A stretch of DNA of 36,600 nt from Terriglobia bacterium (GTDB lineage Bacteria; Acidobacteriota; Terriglobia; UBA7540): NCBI GenBank assembly GCA_020072925.1, contig JAIQGA010000058.1:1-36600 (forward strand), given 5' to 3'. How positions within the stretch are numbered: position 1 is the stretch's first letter; the number at the start of each line of letters is the position of its first letter. The translations under genes were made by a program, and so were the position numbers. Positions 15,207 to 23,089 of the stretch are shown piece by piece. Below the pieces are notes generated by a model. That model ran no database searches and had not been told where the DNA came from. It was given only the letters and a program-made list of their open reading frames with translations.

Positions 15207-15779
15207 TTCATAGTACTTCTCGCCCGCGCAACTGCGGCAGAGAATCCGACCATTCACGCGGCGCTCACGACCATCGTTGACACCCTCTCCGCACTGCTCG
15301 CAGGCGACGCGCGTGCGCGGGCGACCGGGCAAGTCGTGACCATCCAACTTGACGCGCACAGGCTGGACGGTGAAGAGTTCCGCGTCGTCCATCACCTTGT
15401 AGGCGGCAAGCTGCTGCCGATGCGGCTCCGCGAGCTCGGGAAACATGGTTCTGGCTTTCTCGCGCGAATCGTCGCGCGCCACCACGCGCACCGCGCGTTG
15501 CGTTTCCAGGTCCACGAAAGTGGCAGCGACTTTACCGTAGTCGAGGAACTTCAGCGAGCGTTTGCCAAGCCGGCAGCCCGTCACCAAACTCACGGCGTCC
15601 GTAGCGCAGCGGTCGATCTCGACGAAGGTCAGCAGGCGCTTGCGGTACTTCCCCGGGTCGTCGATGCCGATGGCCTTTAGCCCCAGCATCGCCATGCGAA
15701 TCCCCAGCACCTGGCCGGGGCACATGTGCCCGTGACTCTCCGCCGCCAGCGCGATGTATTCTTCGAGGGATTTCATCAT
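15192..15779 (-). CDS. FmdE-like protein with C-terminal zinc finger
   Basis: A 195-residue protein with the FmdE fold, named after a subunit of formylmethanofuran dehydrogenase but widespread in non-methanogens. The N-terminal metal-site motif SHGHMCPGQVLGIRM is intact, followed by ATDAVSLVTGCRLGKR. A C-terminal DksA/TraR-like zinc finger has CEQC and, 18 residues later, CRSC. The domain probably binds a metal and a pterin- or cofactor-like ligand; the biological role in bacteria is unclear. The start is one of two adjacent ATGs behind GAGGG. The final residues come from a repeat. Confidence 0.8.
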   Translation of the reverse strand: MMKSLEEYIALAAESHGHMCPGQVLGIRMAMLGLKAIGIDDPGKYRKRLLTFVEIDRCATDAVSLVTGCRLGKRSLKFLDYGKVAATFVDLETQRAVRVVARDDSREKARTMFPELAEPHRQQLAAYKVMDDAELFTVQPVRVKLDGHDLPGRPRTRVACEQCGEGVNDGRERRVNGRILCRSCAGEKYYEPLSD

Positions 15780-15793
15780 CCCTTGCCCTCAAA

Positions 15794-15802
15794 ATTATAG
15801 CA
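15794..15802 (-). promoter_or_regulatory. Extended -10 element of the FmdE-like gene
   Basis: Minus-strand TGCTATAAT is a perfect extended -10 and ends 14 bases before the ATG at 15779. Transcription would start only ~7-8 bases before the ATG, so the GAGGG site would be at the very 5' end of the message. Confidence 0.5.
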
Positions 15803-15829
15803 TCCCGGTGGGAGCAAGGCGCGGGAGGC

Positions 15830-15953
15830 GTCATCCTGAGGAGCCGAAGGCAACGAAGGATCCCGGCATTTGCGTTTTTGTACGAATGCGGTGATTCATC
15901 GCGAAGTCTACCACGAGCGAAATGCCGAGATCCTTCGCTTCGCTCAGGATGAC
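15830..15953. repeat. Inverted CATCCTGAG...GAAGGATC repeat
   Basis: GTCATCCTGAGGAGCCGAAG with GAAGGATC and CGGCATT (15830-15880) faces AATGCCGAGATCCTTCG with CTCAGGATGAC (15921-15953). The arms are complementary with a few interruptions. It fills the gap between the FmdE-like and radical SAM genes; no gene was seen there. Confidence 0.6.
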
Positions 15954-15999
15954 AGTCAAAGGGCTCAGAATGACAAGGCAATGCCTCATCCAGCAACCC

Positions 16000-16953
16000 T
16001 TAGAGCATTCCCAGGCCGCGTGGCCGGCGCGGGTCGAGGCGCTTGAGGCCGGCCCGCCACGCTTCCTCGAGCGCCGACTCGTATTCGGCAGGCGTCAGGC
16101 GGCGATTGATCTCCTTATATTCAAGACGTGAGATTTTCCCGGAGGGATAATACTGAGGCATGACATTCACGTAAGTAGTGGGTGACAGCTCCCGCGCGAT
16201 CCAGCGCATCACTTCGCGCGTGCCCGCGAAGTTCCCGGGCATGACCAGGTGCCGGATCAGCAGGCCGCGCCGCGCCACGCCGTGTTCATCCAGTGTGAGG
16301 TCGCCGACCTGCCGGTACATTTCCTTTATGGTTCTGCGCGCCACCTCGGGATAGTCCGGCGCCCGCGAATACTTCCGCGCGCTCTCGGTGTCCCAGTATT
16401 TGAAATCGGGCATGTAGATATCGACTACGCCATCGAGCAGCGCCAGGCTTTCCATCGAATCGTACGCGCTGGTATTGTAAACGAGCGGGAGGCGCAAGCC
16501 GCCCTCGATTGCCGCGGGCAGCGCCTCCAGGATTTGCGGCACCACGTGCTCCGGCGTCACGAAGTTGATGTTGTGACAGCCCAGCGCCTGAAGCTCCAGC
16601 ATCATGCGCGAGAGTTTGGCGGGCGGTGTGGGCGCACCGCTCACCTGCCAACTGATGTCGAAGTTCTGGCAGAAAACGCAACGGAGGTTGCACCCGGAAA
16701 AGAAAATGGTTCCCGAACCGCGCCGACCGCGCAGGCAGTTTTCCTCGCCGTGGTGAGGAAAACAACTCGAGACAATCGCGTAGCGGCCGGTCTTGCAGAC
16801 CGCGAACTTATTGGCCAGCCGGTTGACGCCGCAATCGCGCGGGCACGCGGTGCAGGATTGGAGCAACTCGAGCGCCCGCTCGACGCGGCGGGCGAGCTCG
16901 CCGCTCTCGTAGGTACGCAAATATGCCGGTTCGAATTGCGTCTTCAGTGCCAT
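16000..16953 (-). CDS. Radical SAM protein of the PflA-like COG1313 type
   Basis: A 317-residue radical SAM protein. The cluster motif CxxxCxxC is seen as GCNLRCVFCQN, preceded by an N-terminal cysteine set CTACPRDCG plus AVCKTG that is typical of the uncharacterised COG1313 (PflX-like) branch. Downstream motifs include NINFVTPEHVVPQILEAL, YNTSAYDSMESLALLDGVVD and IYMPDFKYW. The family resembles pyruvate formate-lyase activating enzymes, but no glycyl-radical enzyme is encoded nearby, so the target is unknown. The ATG at 16953 is chosen because a perfect TATAAT ends only nine bases upstream. Confidence 0.85.
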   Translation of the reverse strand: MALKTQFEPAYLRTYESGELARRVERALELLQSCTACPRDCGVNRLANKFAVCKTGRYAIVSSCFPHHGEENCLRGRRGSGTIFFSGCNLRCVFCQNFDISWQVSGAPTPPAKLSRMMLELQALGCHNINFVTPEHVVPQILEALPAAIEGGLRLPLVYNTSAYDSMESLALLDGVVDIYMPDFKYWDTESARKYSRAPDYPEVARRTIKEMYRQVGDLTLDEHGVARRGLLIRHLVMPGNFAGTREVMRWIARELSPTTYVNVMPQYYPSGKISRLEYKEINRRLTPAEYESALEEAWRAGLKRLDPRRPRGLGML

Positions 16954-16962
16954 CAAACAGAA

Positions 16963-16968
16963 ATTATA
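16963..16968 (-). promoter_or_regulatory. -10 box giving a near-leaderless radical SAM transcript
   Basis: TATAAT on the minus strand ends nine bases before the ATG at 16953. Initiation 6-8 bases downstream would leave a 5' leader of about 1-3 bases. No convincing -35 was seen, and no ribosome-binding site precedes the ATG, both consistent with a leaderless message. Confidence 0.45.
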
Positions 16969-16995
16969 CGACCTGCGCAAACTCCACGCGACCAC

Positions 16996-17073
16996 GTAGC
17001 GCGGGCGTCTCGGCCCGCAAGCGGCTAAGATGGCCGCGCTGCCGTGGGCGCACGGCCGGGACGGCCGCGCTAC
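16996..17073. repeat. Inverted pair of GTAG-footed REP-like elements
   Basis: The 78-base element starts GTAGCGCGG on the plus strand (16996) and ends with the complementary CCGCGCTAC (17073). Each half carries its own GC palindrome, CGGGC/GCCCG on the left and CGGCCG twice on the right. The right-hand GTAG supplies the TAG stop of the secreted-protein gene (17070-17072). Confidence 0.7.
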
Positions 17074-17999
17074 GGGGCGGGCGATTCGGACCCGGGCGTG
17101 TCCCAGATTTCGCGGAGAGTGTCGAGCATGCGGACCTGCGTGTCGAGCTCGCCGATGCGCGTCTCGATGTTGGCGTATTCGATGCCCGCCCGCGAACAGA
17201 ACACGGAGAGAGACCCATCATCGACCGGCCGCGCGCTGTCTTCCAGGACGACATTCAGGTCGCGGCGCATCAGCGCTTCATAGGTGTCAGGATTATTCAC
17301 CAGGAAAAGATCGTAAGGCGAAAGGTCGCGACGATAGTGCAACGCCTGGACGTTGTGAAAATAGCCGTGGCGCTCCACGAAGGTCTCAAAGGAAAAGCTG
17401 GCGTTGGGCTGCGTGCCATTGTTGTGTACGGCGACCACGCGCAACCCGGGCGTGCGCGGTTCCGCGATCAGCCGGCGGAGCGCCTGGCCGAACTGTTCCA
17501 CTTCGTCAACCACCTTCTGACGATTGCGCCGGTTCAGCCGTTTGAAGCGCGAATTCAGCCAAACAAGATTCTGTTCGACGCCCGCTCGGCTGAAGACGCG
17601 ATTGGGGTCAAAAAGATATTTCCGCCTGCCCAGCCGGAAACTCACCCAGCGTTGGCCGGGATTGACCAGTTCGAGCGCGCATCCTTCGTAGTGCTGCAAG
17701 TGCTGCCGCAGGGCGGCGGGCGCGGTCTCCTCGCTGCCGTGCAAAACCACGTAGTGGGTAGTGGCCTCGCCGCAGTCGCCCACCATTCGCATGGTGAAAG
17801 CGTCGCGGCCCACGTGCAGCCGGAAGGATTTTTCGCCCAAGGGACGACGCGGCGCAGCCTCGGCCTGCGCCTTGGCCGGCGATGTTTCTTGCGCGATTCC
17901 GGCGGCGGGTGAGGCAGAAATCAGCGAAAGAAGGAGAAGTACGGCGGGAGGCCATCCCGCCGTCCAGGAGAGGCAGGCTCGAAGCAGGTGTCGGCTCAT
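17070..17999 (-). CDS. Secreted protein of unrecognised family
   Basis: A 309-residue protein with a signal peptide: a short basic start, then a hydrophobic core around residues 18-34 ending in SPAAGIAQ. The mature part begins with an Ala/Pro-rich linker. Notable stretches are HYVVLHGSEETAPAAL, RKYLFDPNRVFSRAGVE, VVAVHNNGT, FLVNNPDTYEALMRRDLNVV and DGSLSVFCSRAGIEYANIE. The HGSE and VHNN patches with a later conserved-looking NIET suggest a hydrolase-like metal or substrate site, but I cannot assign a family. The gene ends in a REP-like repeat that provides its stop. It lies just after the methyltransferase operon on the same strand, 79 bases downstream of the last methyltransferase gene. Confidence 0.75.
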   Translation of the reverse strand: MSRHLLRACLSWTAGWPPAVLLLLSLISASPAAGIAQETSPAKAQAEAAPRRPLGEKSFRLHVGRDAFTMRMVGDCGEATTHYVVLHGSEETAPAALRQHLQHYEGCALELVNPGQRWVSFRLGRRKYLFDPNRVFSRAGVEQNLVWLNSRFKRLNRRNRQKVVDEVEQFGQALRRLIAEPRTPGLRVVAVHNNGTQPNASFSFETFVERHGYFHNVQALHYRRDLSPYDLFLVNNPDTYEALMRRDLNVVLEDSARPVDDGSLSVFCSRAGIEYANIETRIGELDTQVRMLDTLREIWDTPGSESPAP

Positions 18000-18078
18000 G
18001 CGGGATCAGGGGCAGCGCTCATCGCGACCGCACATTTGCGAGGTAACCTCAGTTCCAGATTGAGCCAAAAGGGACCGT

Positions 18079-19356
18079 CTAATGCAGCGGGTAACGGCCG
18101 GAGTCGCGCACGGTTTCGTACATGGCCAGGACGTTCTCGACCGGGACGCGCGCCTGCACGTTGTGGGTGGTGTTGAAAATGTAGCCCCCGCCGGTCCCGA
18201 AGATTTTCAGGCGCTCCGCGACTTCCTTGCGAACTTCGTCGGGAGTTCCGAAAGGCAGCGTGCGCTGCGTATCCACGCCGCCGCCCCAGAAGGCCACGCG
18301 CTCCCCGAATTCTTTTTTCAATTCTGACGGGTTCATCCCCGCGGCCGAGCATTGCACGGGGTTGAGGATGTCGAAGCCGGCGTCGAGGAAGTCCGGGATG
18401 AGCGCGCGCACCGACCCGCAGGAATGAATGAAAGTTTTCCAGGTCGTGTTCCGGTGAATCCAGTTGTTCACCTGCATGTGGAAAGGCTTGAACAAATCGC
18501 GGTAGGCGCGCGGTGAGATGAAGGGGCCGTTCTGCGTACCGAAATCCGTGCCCGTGACAAATGCCGCCGCCGGCTTGTTTCCAACTACTTCGTGAATCTT
18601 GGCGAGATTCTTCAGCCCAATCTCGCATTGGCGCTCGAAGATTCTGTAAACGTGATCGCGGCGCATGGAGGTGCTGACGTACCACTCCTCGACATCGCGG
18701 ATGCCTTTGGGGTGCTTGAGCCAGGGGGCAGGGACCAGCGCGATGTCGCCGAATCCCGTGCCGCCGAAATTCGCCAGGATGGCTTTATCCGTGCCGTCGT
18801 AGAGCCGGTCCAATTCCCGCCGCAGGTGTTCCAGGTCCGCGTCTGAAATCGGCGCGAATTCCTCCAGGTTGTCCTCGACCTTCAGGTTTGCGTCGTCGAG
18901 AGGAGGCTGGCGAATGATGGAATCGAAGTAGAACCCGCCCTTGGGCATGCGCCCGCTGGGCGGAACCGACTTGTCGCCCTCGGGATAAATCAGGATGTCG
19001 CCACGCTCATCCGGTTCGGTATTGAAGCCTTCCGGAACGAGCACGGGCGTGCCCTGGAAAGTCTGCCAGGGCTTCCATCCCTCGTTGCGAAATCCGAACA
19101 GGGTCTTGGGCATGCCAAGGCCGACCACGTCGATGCCGAGCGCGTCCATCAGGTCGGGCTTGATTTCTCCCAGCATCTGATACGGCTCCGTTACCTTGAC
19201 CGGCGTTTCCGGCGGGTCAAGCCGCAGCGCCTGGCGCAAAGCATAGACCGTATCCACTTGCATGCCGGTCACCGCGCTGGCGCCAAGATCCAGCGGGATG
19301 CGGTCCGCTTCGCGGTGCTGAAGCGCCTGGTTTACACGTTGTCGTGAGGTCAACAT
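18079..19356 (-). CDS. UroD-family corrinoid methyltransferase, paralog B
   Basis: A 425-residue member of the uroporphyrinogen-decarboxylase/MtaA fold. In corrinoid systems such proteins move methyl groups on or off a cobalamin-binding partner; heme synthesis is unlikely because it sits beside a corrinoid protein and its activator. Visible motifs: MLTSRQRVNQALQHREADRI at the start, SGRMPKGGFYFD, KGIRDVEEWY, FIHSCGS (His311, Cys313), FWGGGVDTQRTLPFGT, and NTTHNVQARVPVENVLAM (His398). His311 and Cys313 match two zinc ligands of MtaA; the third, Cys in MtaA, is here His398. The chosen ATG has TAGGAG upstream; an ATG-proximal extension to 19464 lacks support. It is the last gene of the operon. 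Confidence 0.85.
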   Translation of the reverse strand: MLTSRQRVNQALQHREADRIPLDLGASAVTGMQVDTVYALRQALRLDPPETPVKVTEPYQMLGEIKPDLMDALGIDVVGLGMPKTLFGFRNEGWKPWQTFQGTPVLVPEGFNTEPDERGDILIYPEGDKSVPPSGRMPKGGFYFDSIIRQPPLDDANLKVEDNLEEFAPISDADLEHLRRELDRLYDGTDKAILANFGGTGFGDIALVPAPWLKHPKGIRDVEEWYVSTSMRRDHVYRIFERQCEIGLKNLAKIHEVVGNKPAAAFVTGTDFGTQNGPFISPRAYRDLFKPFHMQVNNWIHRNTTWKTFIHSCGSVRALIPDFLDAGFDILNPVQCSAAGMNPSELKKEFGERVAFWGGGVDTQRTLPFGTPDEVRKEVAERLKIFGTGGGYIFNTTHNVQARVPVENVLAMYETVRDSGRYPLH

Positions 19357-19478
19357 GCATTTACTCCTAACTAGCTTCCCGGCCCGCAGGCTAGCTCCGT
19401 TCCTGTAAACCGGGGAATTCTTTGATAACAATTTCCGCCCCGCGATCGAAAGCCAACGAGCCATTCATGGCTCCCGGG

Positions 19479-20753
19479 CTATAGCGGGTAGCGCCCGTAT
19501 TCGCGCGCGGTCTCGTACATGGCAAGAACGTTTTCGACTGGCACCAGGGCTTGAACATTGTGGACCGCATTGAAAACGAATCCCCCGCCGGCCCCGAAGG
19601 TCCGGAGGCGTTCACGGACTTCCCGGCGCACGTCCTCGACGGTGCCGAAAGGAAGCGTGCGCTGGGTATCGACACCACCGCCCCAAAAAGTAATGCGGTC
19701 CCCGAATCTTTTCTTCAGCTCGACCGGGTCCATGTCCGCCGCCGAAGTCTGGACAGGGTTGAGGATGTCAAATCCCGCAGCGATGAAGTCCTCGACCAGC
19801 GCCCACACCGACCCGCAACTATGGATGAACGTCTTCCAGGAAGTATGCTGATGCACCCAGTCATTTACCAGTCTGTGAAAAGGCAGGAACAAGTCGCGGT
19901 AGATGCGAGGAGAAACGAACGGGCCGTTCTGCGCGCCGAAGTCCGTGCCCGATAAGTAGGCCACCGTCGGGCGGTCCCCGACCACCTGGTGGATTTTTTG
20001 CAGGTTTGCGAGGTTGATTTCCGTCTGTCGTTCGAAGACTTTGTAGATGTAATCGCGTCGCGTCTTCAGGCTGATATACCACTCTTCCACATCGCGGATG
20101 CCCTTGGGCTGCCGGAGGGCCGGGCCGGGAACCCGCGCGATGTTTCCCAAAGAAAGTCCCCCCAGGTTCAGGACGATGGCCTTGTCGGTTTCTGAATAGA
20201 CTTTCTCGGCCTGGCGCCGGTAATGGTCCAGTTCTTCAGCAGAGATCGGCGCGAACTCTTCCAGGTTGTCCTCGACGTGGAGCGGGCCGTCGTCCAACGG
20301 TGTCTGGCGAATGATGAGGTCAAAGTAGAATCCCCCCTTGGGCATCCGGCCGCTGGGCAGCGCGGAGCGGTCCCCCTGGGGATAGAGCAGCAGGTCGCCG
20401 TTGGGCTCCGGGACGGTGTTGAAACCGCCCGGCACCAGGGCCGGTGTGCCTCCGAAGGACGTCCACTCTTTCCACCCTTCGAGTTTGAATCCGAAGGCCG
20501 TGCCGGTGCCGAGCAACGTGACCGTGTCGATTCCCAGCGCCTCCTGAAGGTCCGGCTCGATCTCCCCGAGCATCTGAAAGGGTTCGATGAGTTTGACGGG
20601 AGTGCCCGGGGGGTCGAGGCCCAGCGCCTGGCGGAGTTTATAGACCATGTCCACGTGCATCCCGGACACGGTGGTTGCGCCGAGATCGCACGGGACGCGA
20701 TCCGTCTCGCGGTGCTCAATCGCCGCTTGGACACGCTGGCGCGAGGTCAACAT
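19479..20753 (-). CDS. UroD-family corrinoid methyltransferase, paralog A
   Basis: A 424-residue close paralog of the next gene downstream; well over half the residues are identical by eye over the full length, so the pair arose by tandem duplication. The motifs are the same: MLTSRQRVQAAIEHRETDRV, FIHSCGS, FWGGGVDTQRTLPFGT and NAVHNVQALVPVENVLAM, again with His in place of the third zinc-ligand Cys. Differences cluster in the segment around residues 95-120 and around 200-225, which may set substrate choice. It follows the corrinoid-protein gene by 56 bases. The 122-base gap to paralog B holds a GAGCCAT/ATGGCTC hairpin just after the TAG stop. Confidence 0.86.
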   Translation of the reverse strand: MLTSRQRVQAAIEHRETDRVPCDLGATTVSGMHVDMVYKLRQALGLDPPGTPVKLIEPFQMLGEIEPDLQEALGIDTVTLLGTGTAFGFKLEGWKEWTSFGGTPALVPGGFNTVPEPNGDLLLYPQGDRSALPSGRMPKGGFYFDLIIRQTPLDDGPLHVEDNLEEFAPISAEELDHYRRQAEKVYSETDKAIVLNLGGLSLGNIARVPGPALRQPKGIRDVEEWYISLKTRRDYIYKVFERQTEINLANLQKIHQVVGDRPTVAYLSGTDFGAQNGPFVSPRIYRDLFLPFHRLVNDWVHQHTSWKTFIHSCGSVWALVEDFIAAGFDILNPVQTSAADMDPVELKKRFGDRITFWGGGVDTQRTLPFGTVEDVRREVRERLRTFGAGGGFVFNAVHNVQALVPVENVLAMYETAREYGRYPL

Positions 20754-20809
20754 GGCTTTCTTCCGTTGCGAGGGCGCGGGCCAGAGTTGAGAATCCGCCG
20801 CCGTGCGCT

Positions 20810-21451
20810 TCAGGCGGTCGCCGCCAGCCGCCGCGCCAACTCCACCGCCGCGGGCGCATCTTTGCCGTAGCCGTCGGCGCCGATGGAATTCGCCCAGGCA
20901 TCGGTGACCGGCGCGCCGCCGACCAGGATTTTGACTTTGTCGCGCAGGCCTGCGGCCTTCAGCGCCTCAATCGAGCCCTTCATGTTCACCATCGTGGTGG
21001 TGAGCAAGGCCGACAAGGCGACGACATTCGCGTTTTCATCTTTCACGGCCTGCACGATCTTTTCCGGCGCCACGTCCACGCCCAGGTCCACGATGCGGAA
21101 CCCCGCGCTCTCCAGCATCATGGCGACGATGTTCTTGCCGATATCGTGCAAGTCGCCTTTCACCGTGCCGCACACCACGACGCCGGCGGCCTGCACGGCT
21201 TCGTCGCCCACGAGCAGGGGACGCAGGAGGTCGGTCGCGGCGCGGGAAGCGCGCGCGGCGATCAACACTTCGGGGATGAAGAATTCGCACTCGCGCATCC
21301 GCCGGCCGACCTCATCCATGGCAGGGATGATGGCGTTCGGAAAGAAATCGCGGGGTTTCTTGCCGCTGTCGAGACCTTTCTTGGTCAGCTCTTTGGCCAG
21401 CGCGGCCTGTCCATTGATGATGGCTTGCTGCAATTCGTCGAACACGGTCAT
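20810..21451 (-). CDS. Corrinoid-binding methyl-carrier protein (MtaC/MtbC type)
   Basis: A 213-residue methyl carrier. The N-terminal ~85 residues are the helical cap (B12-binding-2) domain. The rest is the Rossmann B12-binding domain with GTVKGDLHDIGKNIV, in which His102 is the lower axial ligand of the D-x-H-x-x-G motif, then ALSALLTTTMVNM and VGGAPVTDAWANSIGADGYG. The protein would accept a methyl group on Co(I) from one methyltransferase and pass it to another. It starts 12 bases after the activator gene with a GGGAG site and is followed by the two UroD-type methyltransferases, its likely partners. Confidence 0.93.
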   Translation of the reverse strand: MTVFDELQQAIINGQAALAKELTKKGLDSGKKPRDFFPNAIIPAMDEVGRRMRECEFFIPEVLIAARASRAATDLLRPLLVGDEAVQAAGVVVCGTVKGDLHDIGKNIVAMMLESAGFRIVDLGVDVAPEKIVQAVKDENANVVALSALLTTTMVNMKGSIEALKAAGLRDKVKILVGGAPVTDAWANSIGADGYGKDAPAAVELARRLAATA

Positions 21452-21463
21452 AGGTTTCTCCCT

Positions 21464-22996
21464 TCAATCCCGAGCGTGAACGCTCTGGGGAAAAGTAAGT
21501 TCCTCGACGAAGACGTCCTGGAAGCGCGCGTCCTCATTGAGCGAGACGTGCTCGATGCGGCGCCGCACTTCCTGAAAAGAGCCATCCTCGCCGTCCAGGC
21601 TGAACAAAGCCAGCTTGGCCCCGAGCAGGGCCGTGTTGCCCGCCGCCTCGACTTTCTCCGAAGGAAAATCGATCAAGCCGATGCGGCGCGCGCTGGCCCG
21701 GTTAATATAATTGCCAAACGCTCCCGCCAGATAAAGCCGATGGAGCTCCGGATTACCCCATCGTTCCAGCAGAATTCTCAGGCCCGCGGCGATCGCGGCC
21801 TTGGCAAGCTGCAACTCGCGCACATCGCTCTGCGTGAGGGCCACCGGCGGAGCGAGCATCCATTGCGCGTCGCCGCCGGCCAGGCGCCCGGAGGGCTGGA
21901 TCACCTCGAGTTCCAGCCCGGTGGCCACGGCATCCACCAGGCCGCTCCCGCATAACCCGCGTGGAGCAGCGTTCCCCACCACGTGGCAGTGCAGTTTACC
22001 TTCCTCGGCGGTCACCTCGGAGATCGCCCCGGTCGCGGCGCGCATGCCCATCGAAATTCGCGCGCCCTCGAAGGCGGGTCCGGCGGCCGTCGAAGCGCAC
22101 AGCATTCTCTCACGATTTCCAATCACAATCTCGCCATTTGTGCCGAGATCCACGAGCCCCTGGACATTCTGGCTCTCCGCCAGTTTTGTGGCCATGATGC
22201 CTGCCAGCACGTCGCTCCCCACGAAACCGCCCAGGCAGGGCAAGAACCGCACCGGAGGGTCACCGGCGAATTTCCAACCCAACTCGCGCGCCCCAAGTCG
22301 CGCCAGCCCGGTGCGCTCGGATTCGAAGGGATAATGCGACAGGGGCGCCACGTCGAATCCGCAGAACAAGTGGTGCATCACCGTGTTGCCCACCAGAACG
22401 ATGTCGGCGATTTCGGCGCAAGTGAGACTCGCCGCGAAGAGCAGTTGCTCGATGAGACCACCGATCTGCCGGCGGATCATTTCGGTCAGTTGCCGCTGCC
22501 CGCCGTCGGCGACGCCAAATTGAATCCGGCTCATCACGTCGGCGCCGAAACGCGCCTGCCCATTGAGGGCGGTGCGCACCGCCAGAACGCGGCCGGTCGA
22601 GAGATCGAGCAACTGCGCCACCAGCGTGGTGGTTCCCAGGTCCACGGCCACGCCCAGCCCCGAGCGCGGCTGAAACGCGAAGACGGTGTCGTCCACAAGG
22701 ATGGCCGCGTCCCACTGGAGCAACTCGATAACCAGGTCACTCTCGACGGTGCACTGGCAGGCAAGGCGCCAGCCGGCCTCGATCTCCTCGCTCGAGAGCC
22801 TCTCGCGCTGCGCGGGGTTGATTCCGGCGGTCCCCTCCATCACGCGGACGCGGCAGCCCCGGCAGCGGCCCTGGCCGCCGCAAGGGAATTCCACGCCCTG
22901 CTCGAAGAGCACGTCGCGCAGCGGCGTCCCCGCCGCAGCCCTCAACTCGGCGTGCGTGGGGCGAAGCGTGATGCGGTATGTTTTGTTTTCAGTCAA
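21464..22996 (-). CDS. RACo-type ATP-dependent corrinoid activator with [2Fe-2S] domain
   Basis: Reactivates corrinoid proteins that have slipped to inactive Co(II), using ATP hydrolysis and an electron from its iron-sulfur cluster. The 510-residue protein has an N-terminal plant-type ferredoxin domain with Cys39, Cys45, Cys48 and Cys80 (CGGQGRCRGC, then LACQC). A linker follows, then an ASKHA-type domain beginning GVAVDLGTTTLVAQLLDL with LVDLGTNGEIVIGNRERML and LYLAGAFGNYI. The start is TTG at 22996 behind AGAGGA; an in-frame TGA 17 bases upstream excludes a longer protein. It follows a GTAG palindrome in the gap to the MtaA-type gene. Confidence 0.92.
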   Translation of the reverse strand: MTENKTYRITLRPTHAELRAAAGTPLRDVLFEQGVEFPCGGQGRCRGCRVRVMEGTAGINPAQRERLSSEEIEAGWRLACQCTVESDLVIELLQWDAAILVDDTVFAFQPRSGLGVAVDLGTTTLVAQLLDLSTGRVLAVRTALNGQARFGADVMSRIQFGVADGGQRQLTEMIRRQIGGLIEQLLFAASLTCAEIADIVLVGNTVMHHLFCGFDVAPLSHYPFESERTGLARLGARELGWKFAGDPPVRFLPCLGGFVGSDVLAGIMATKLAESQNVQGLVDLGTNGEIVIGNRERMLCASTAAGPAFEGARISMGMRAATGAISEVTAEEGKLHCHVVGNAAPRGLCGSGLVDAVATGLELEVIQPSGRLAGGDAQWMLAPPVALTQSDVRELQLAKAAIAAGLRILLERWGNPELHRLYLAGAFGNYINRASARRIGLIDFPSEKVEAAGNTALLGAKLALFSLDGEDGSFQEVRRRIEHVSLNEDARFQDVFVEELTFPQSVHARD

Positions 22997-23031
22997 CAGA
23001 CCGTGTCCTCTTCATTCTCGATGCACGCGCG

Positions 23032-23059
23032 GTAGGGGCACGCCATGGCGTGCCCCTAC
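23032..23059. repeat. Perfect 28-base GTAG...CTAC palindrome inside the corrinoid operon
   Basis: Arms of 14 bases (GTAGGGGCACGCCA and its exact complement) with no loop. It occupies the 93-base gap between the MtaA-type gene and the activator gene. It has the GTAG foot of the other REP-like elements. In RNA it would form a strong hairpin, and could act as an attenuator or processing site that sets the ratio of upstream to downstream genes. Confidence 0.75.
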
Positions 23060-23089
23060 GGGCGCGGGGCGCGGTACCCGTGGTACAAC

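Noticed and set aside
15192-15779. Evidence for methanogenesis or a formylmethanofuran pathway
   Set aside because: FmdE-like domains fused to zinc fingers occur in many non-methanogens, and no other Fmd/Fwd subunit is present.
18079-20753. Heme-pathway uroporphyrinogen decarboxylase (HemE)
   Set aside because: The HSCG zinc-type motif, the length of ~425 residues and the corrinoid neighbours do not fit HemE.
20675-21955. 426-codon plus-strand frame opposite the corrinoid protein
   Set aside because: Antisense to a B12-binding protein and a RACo-type activator with all motifs in place.
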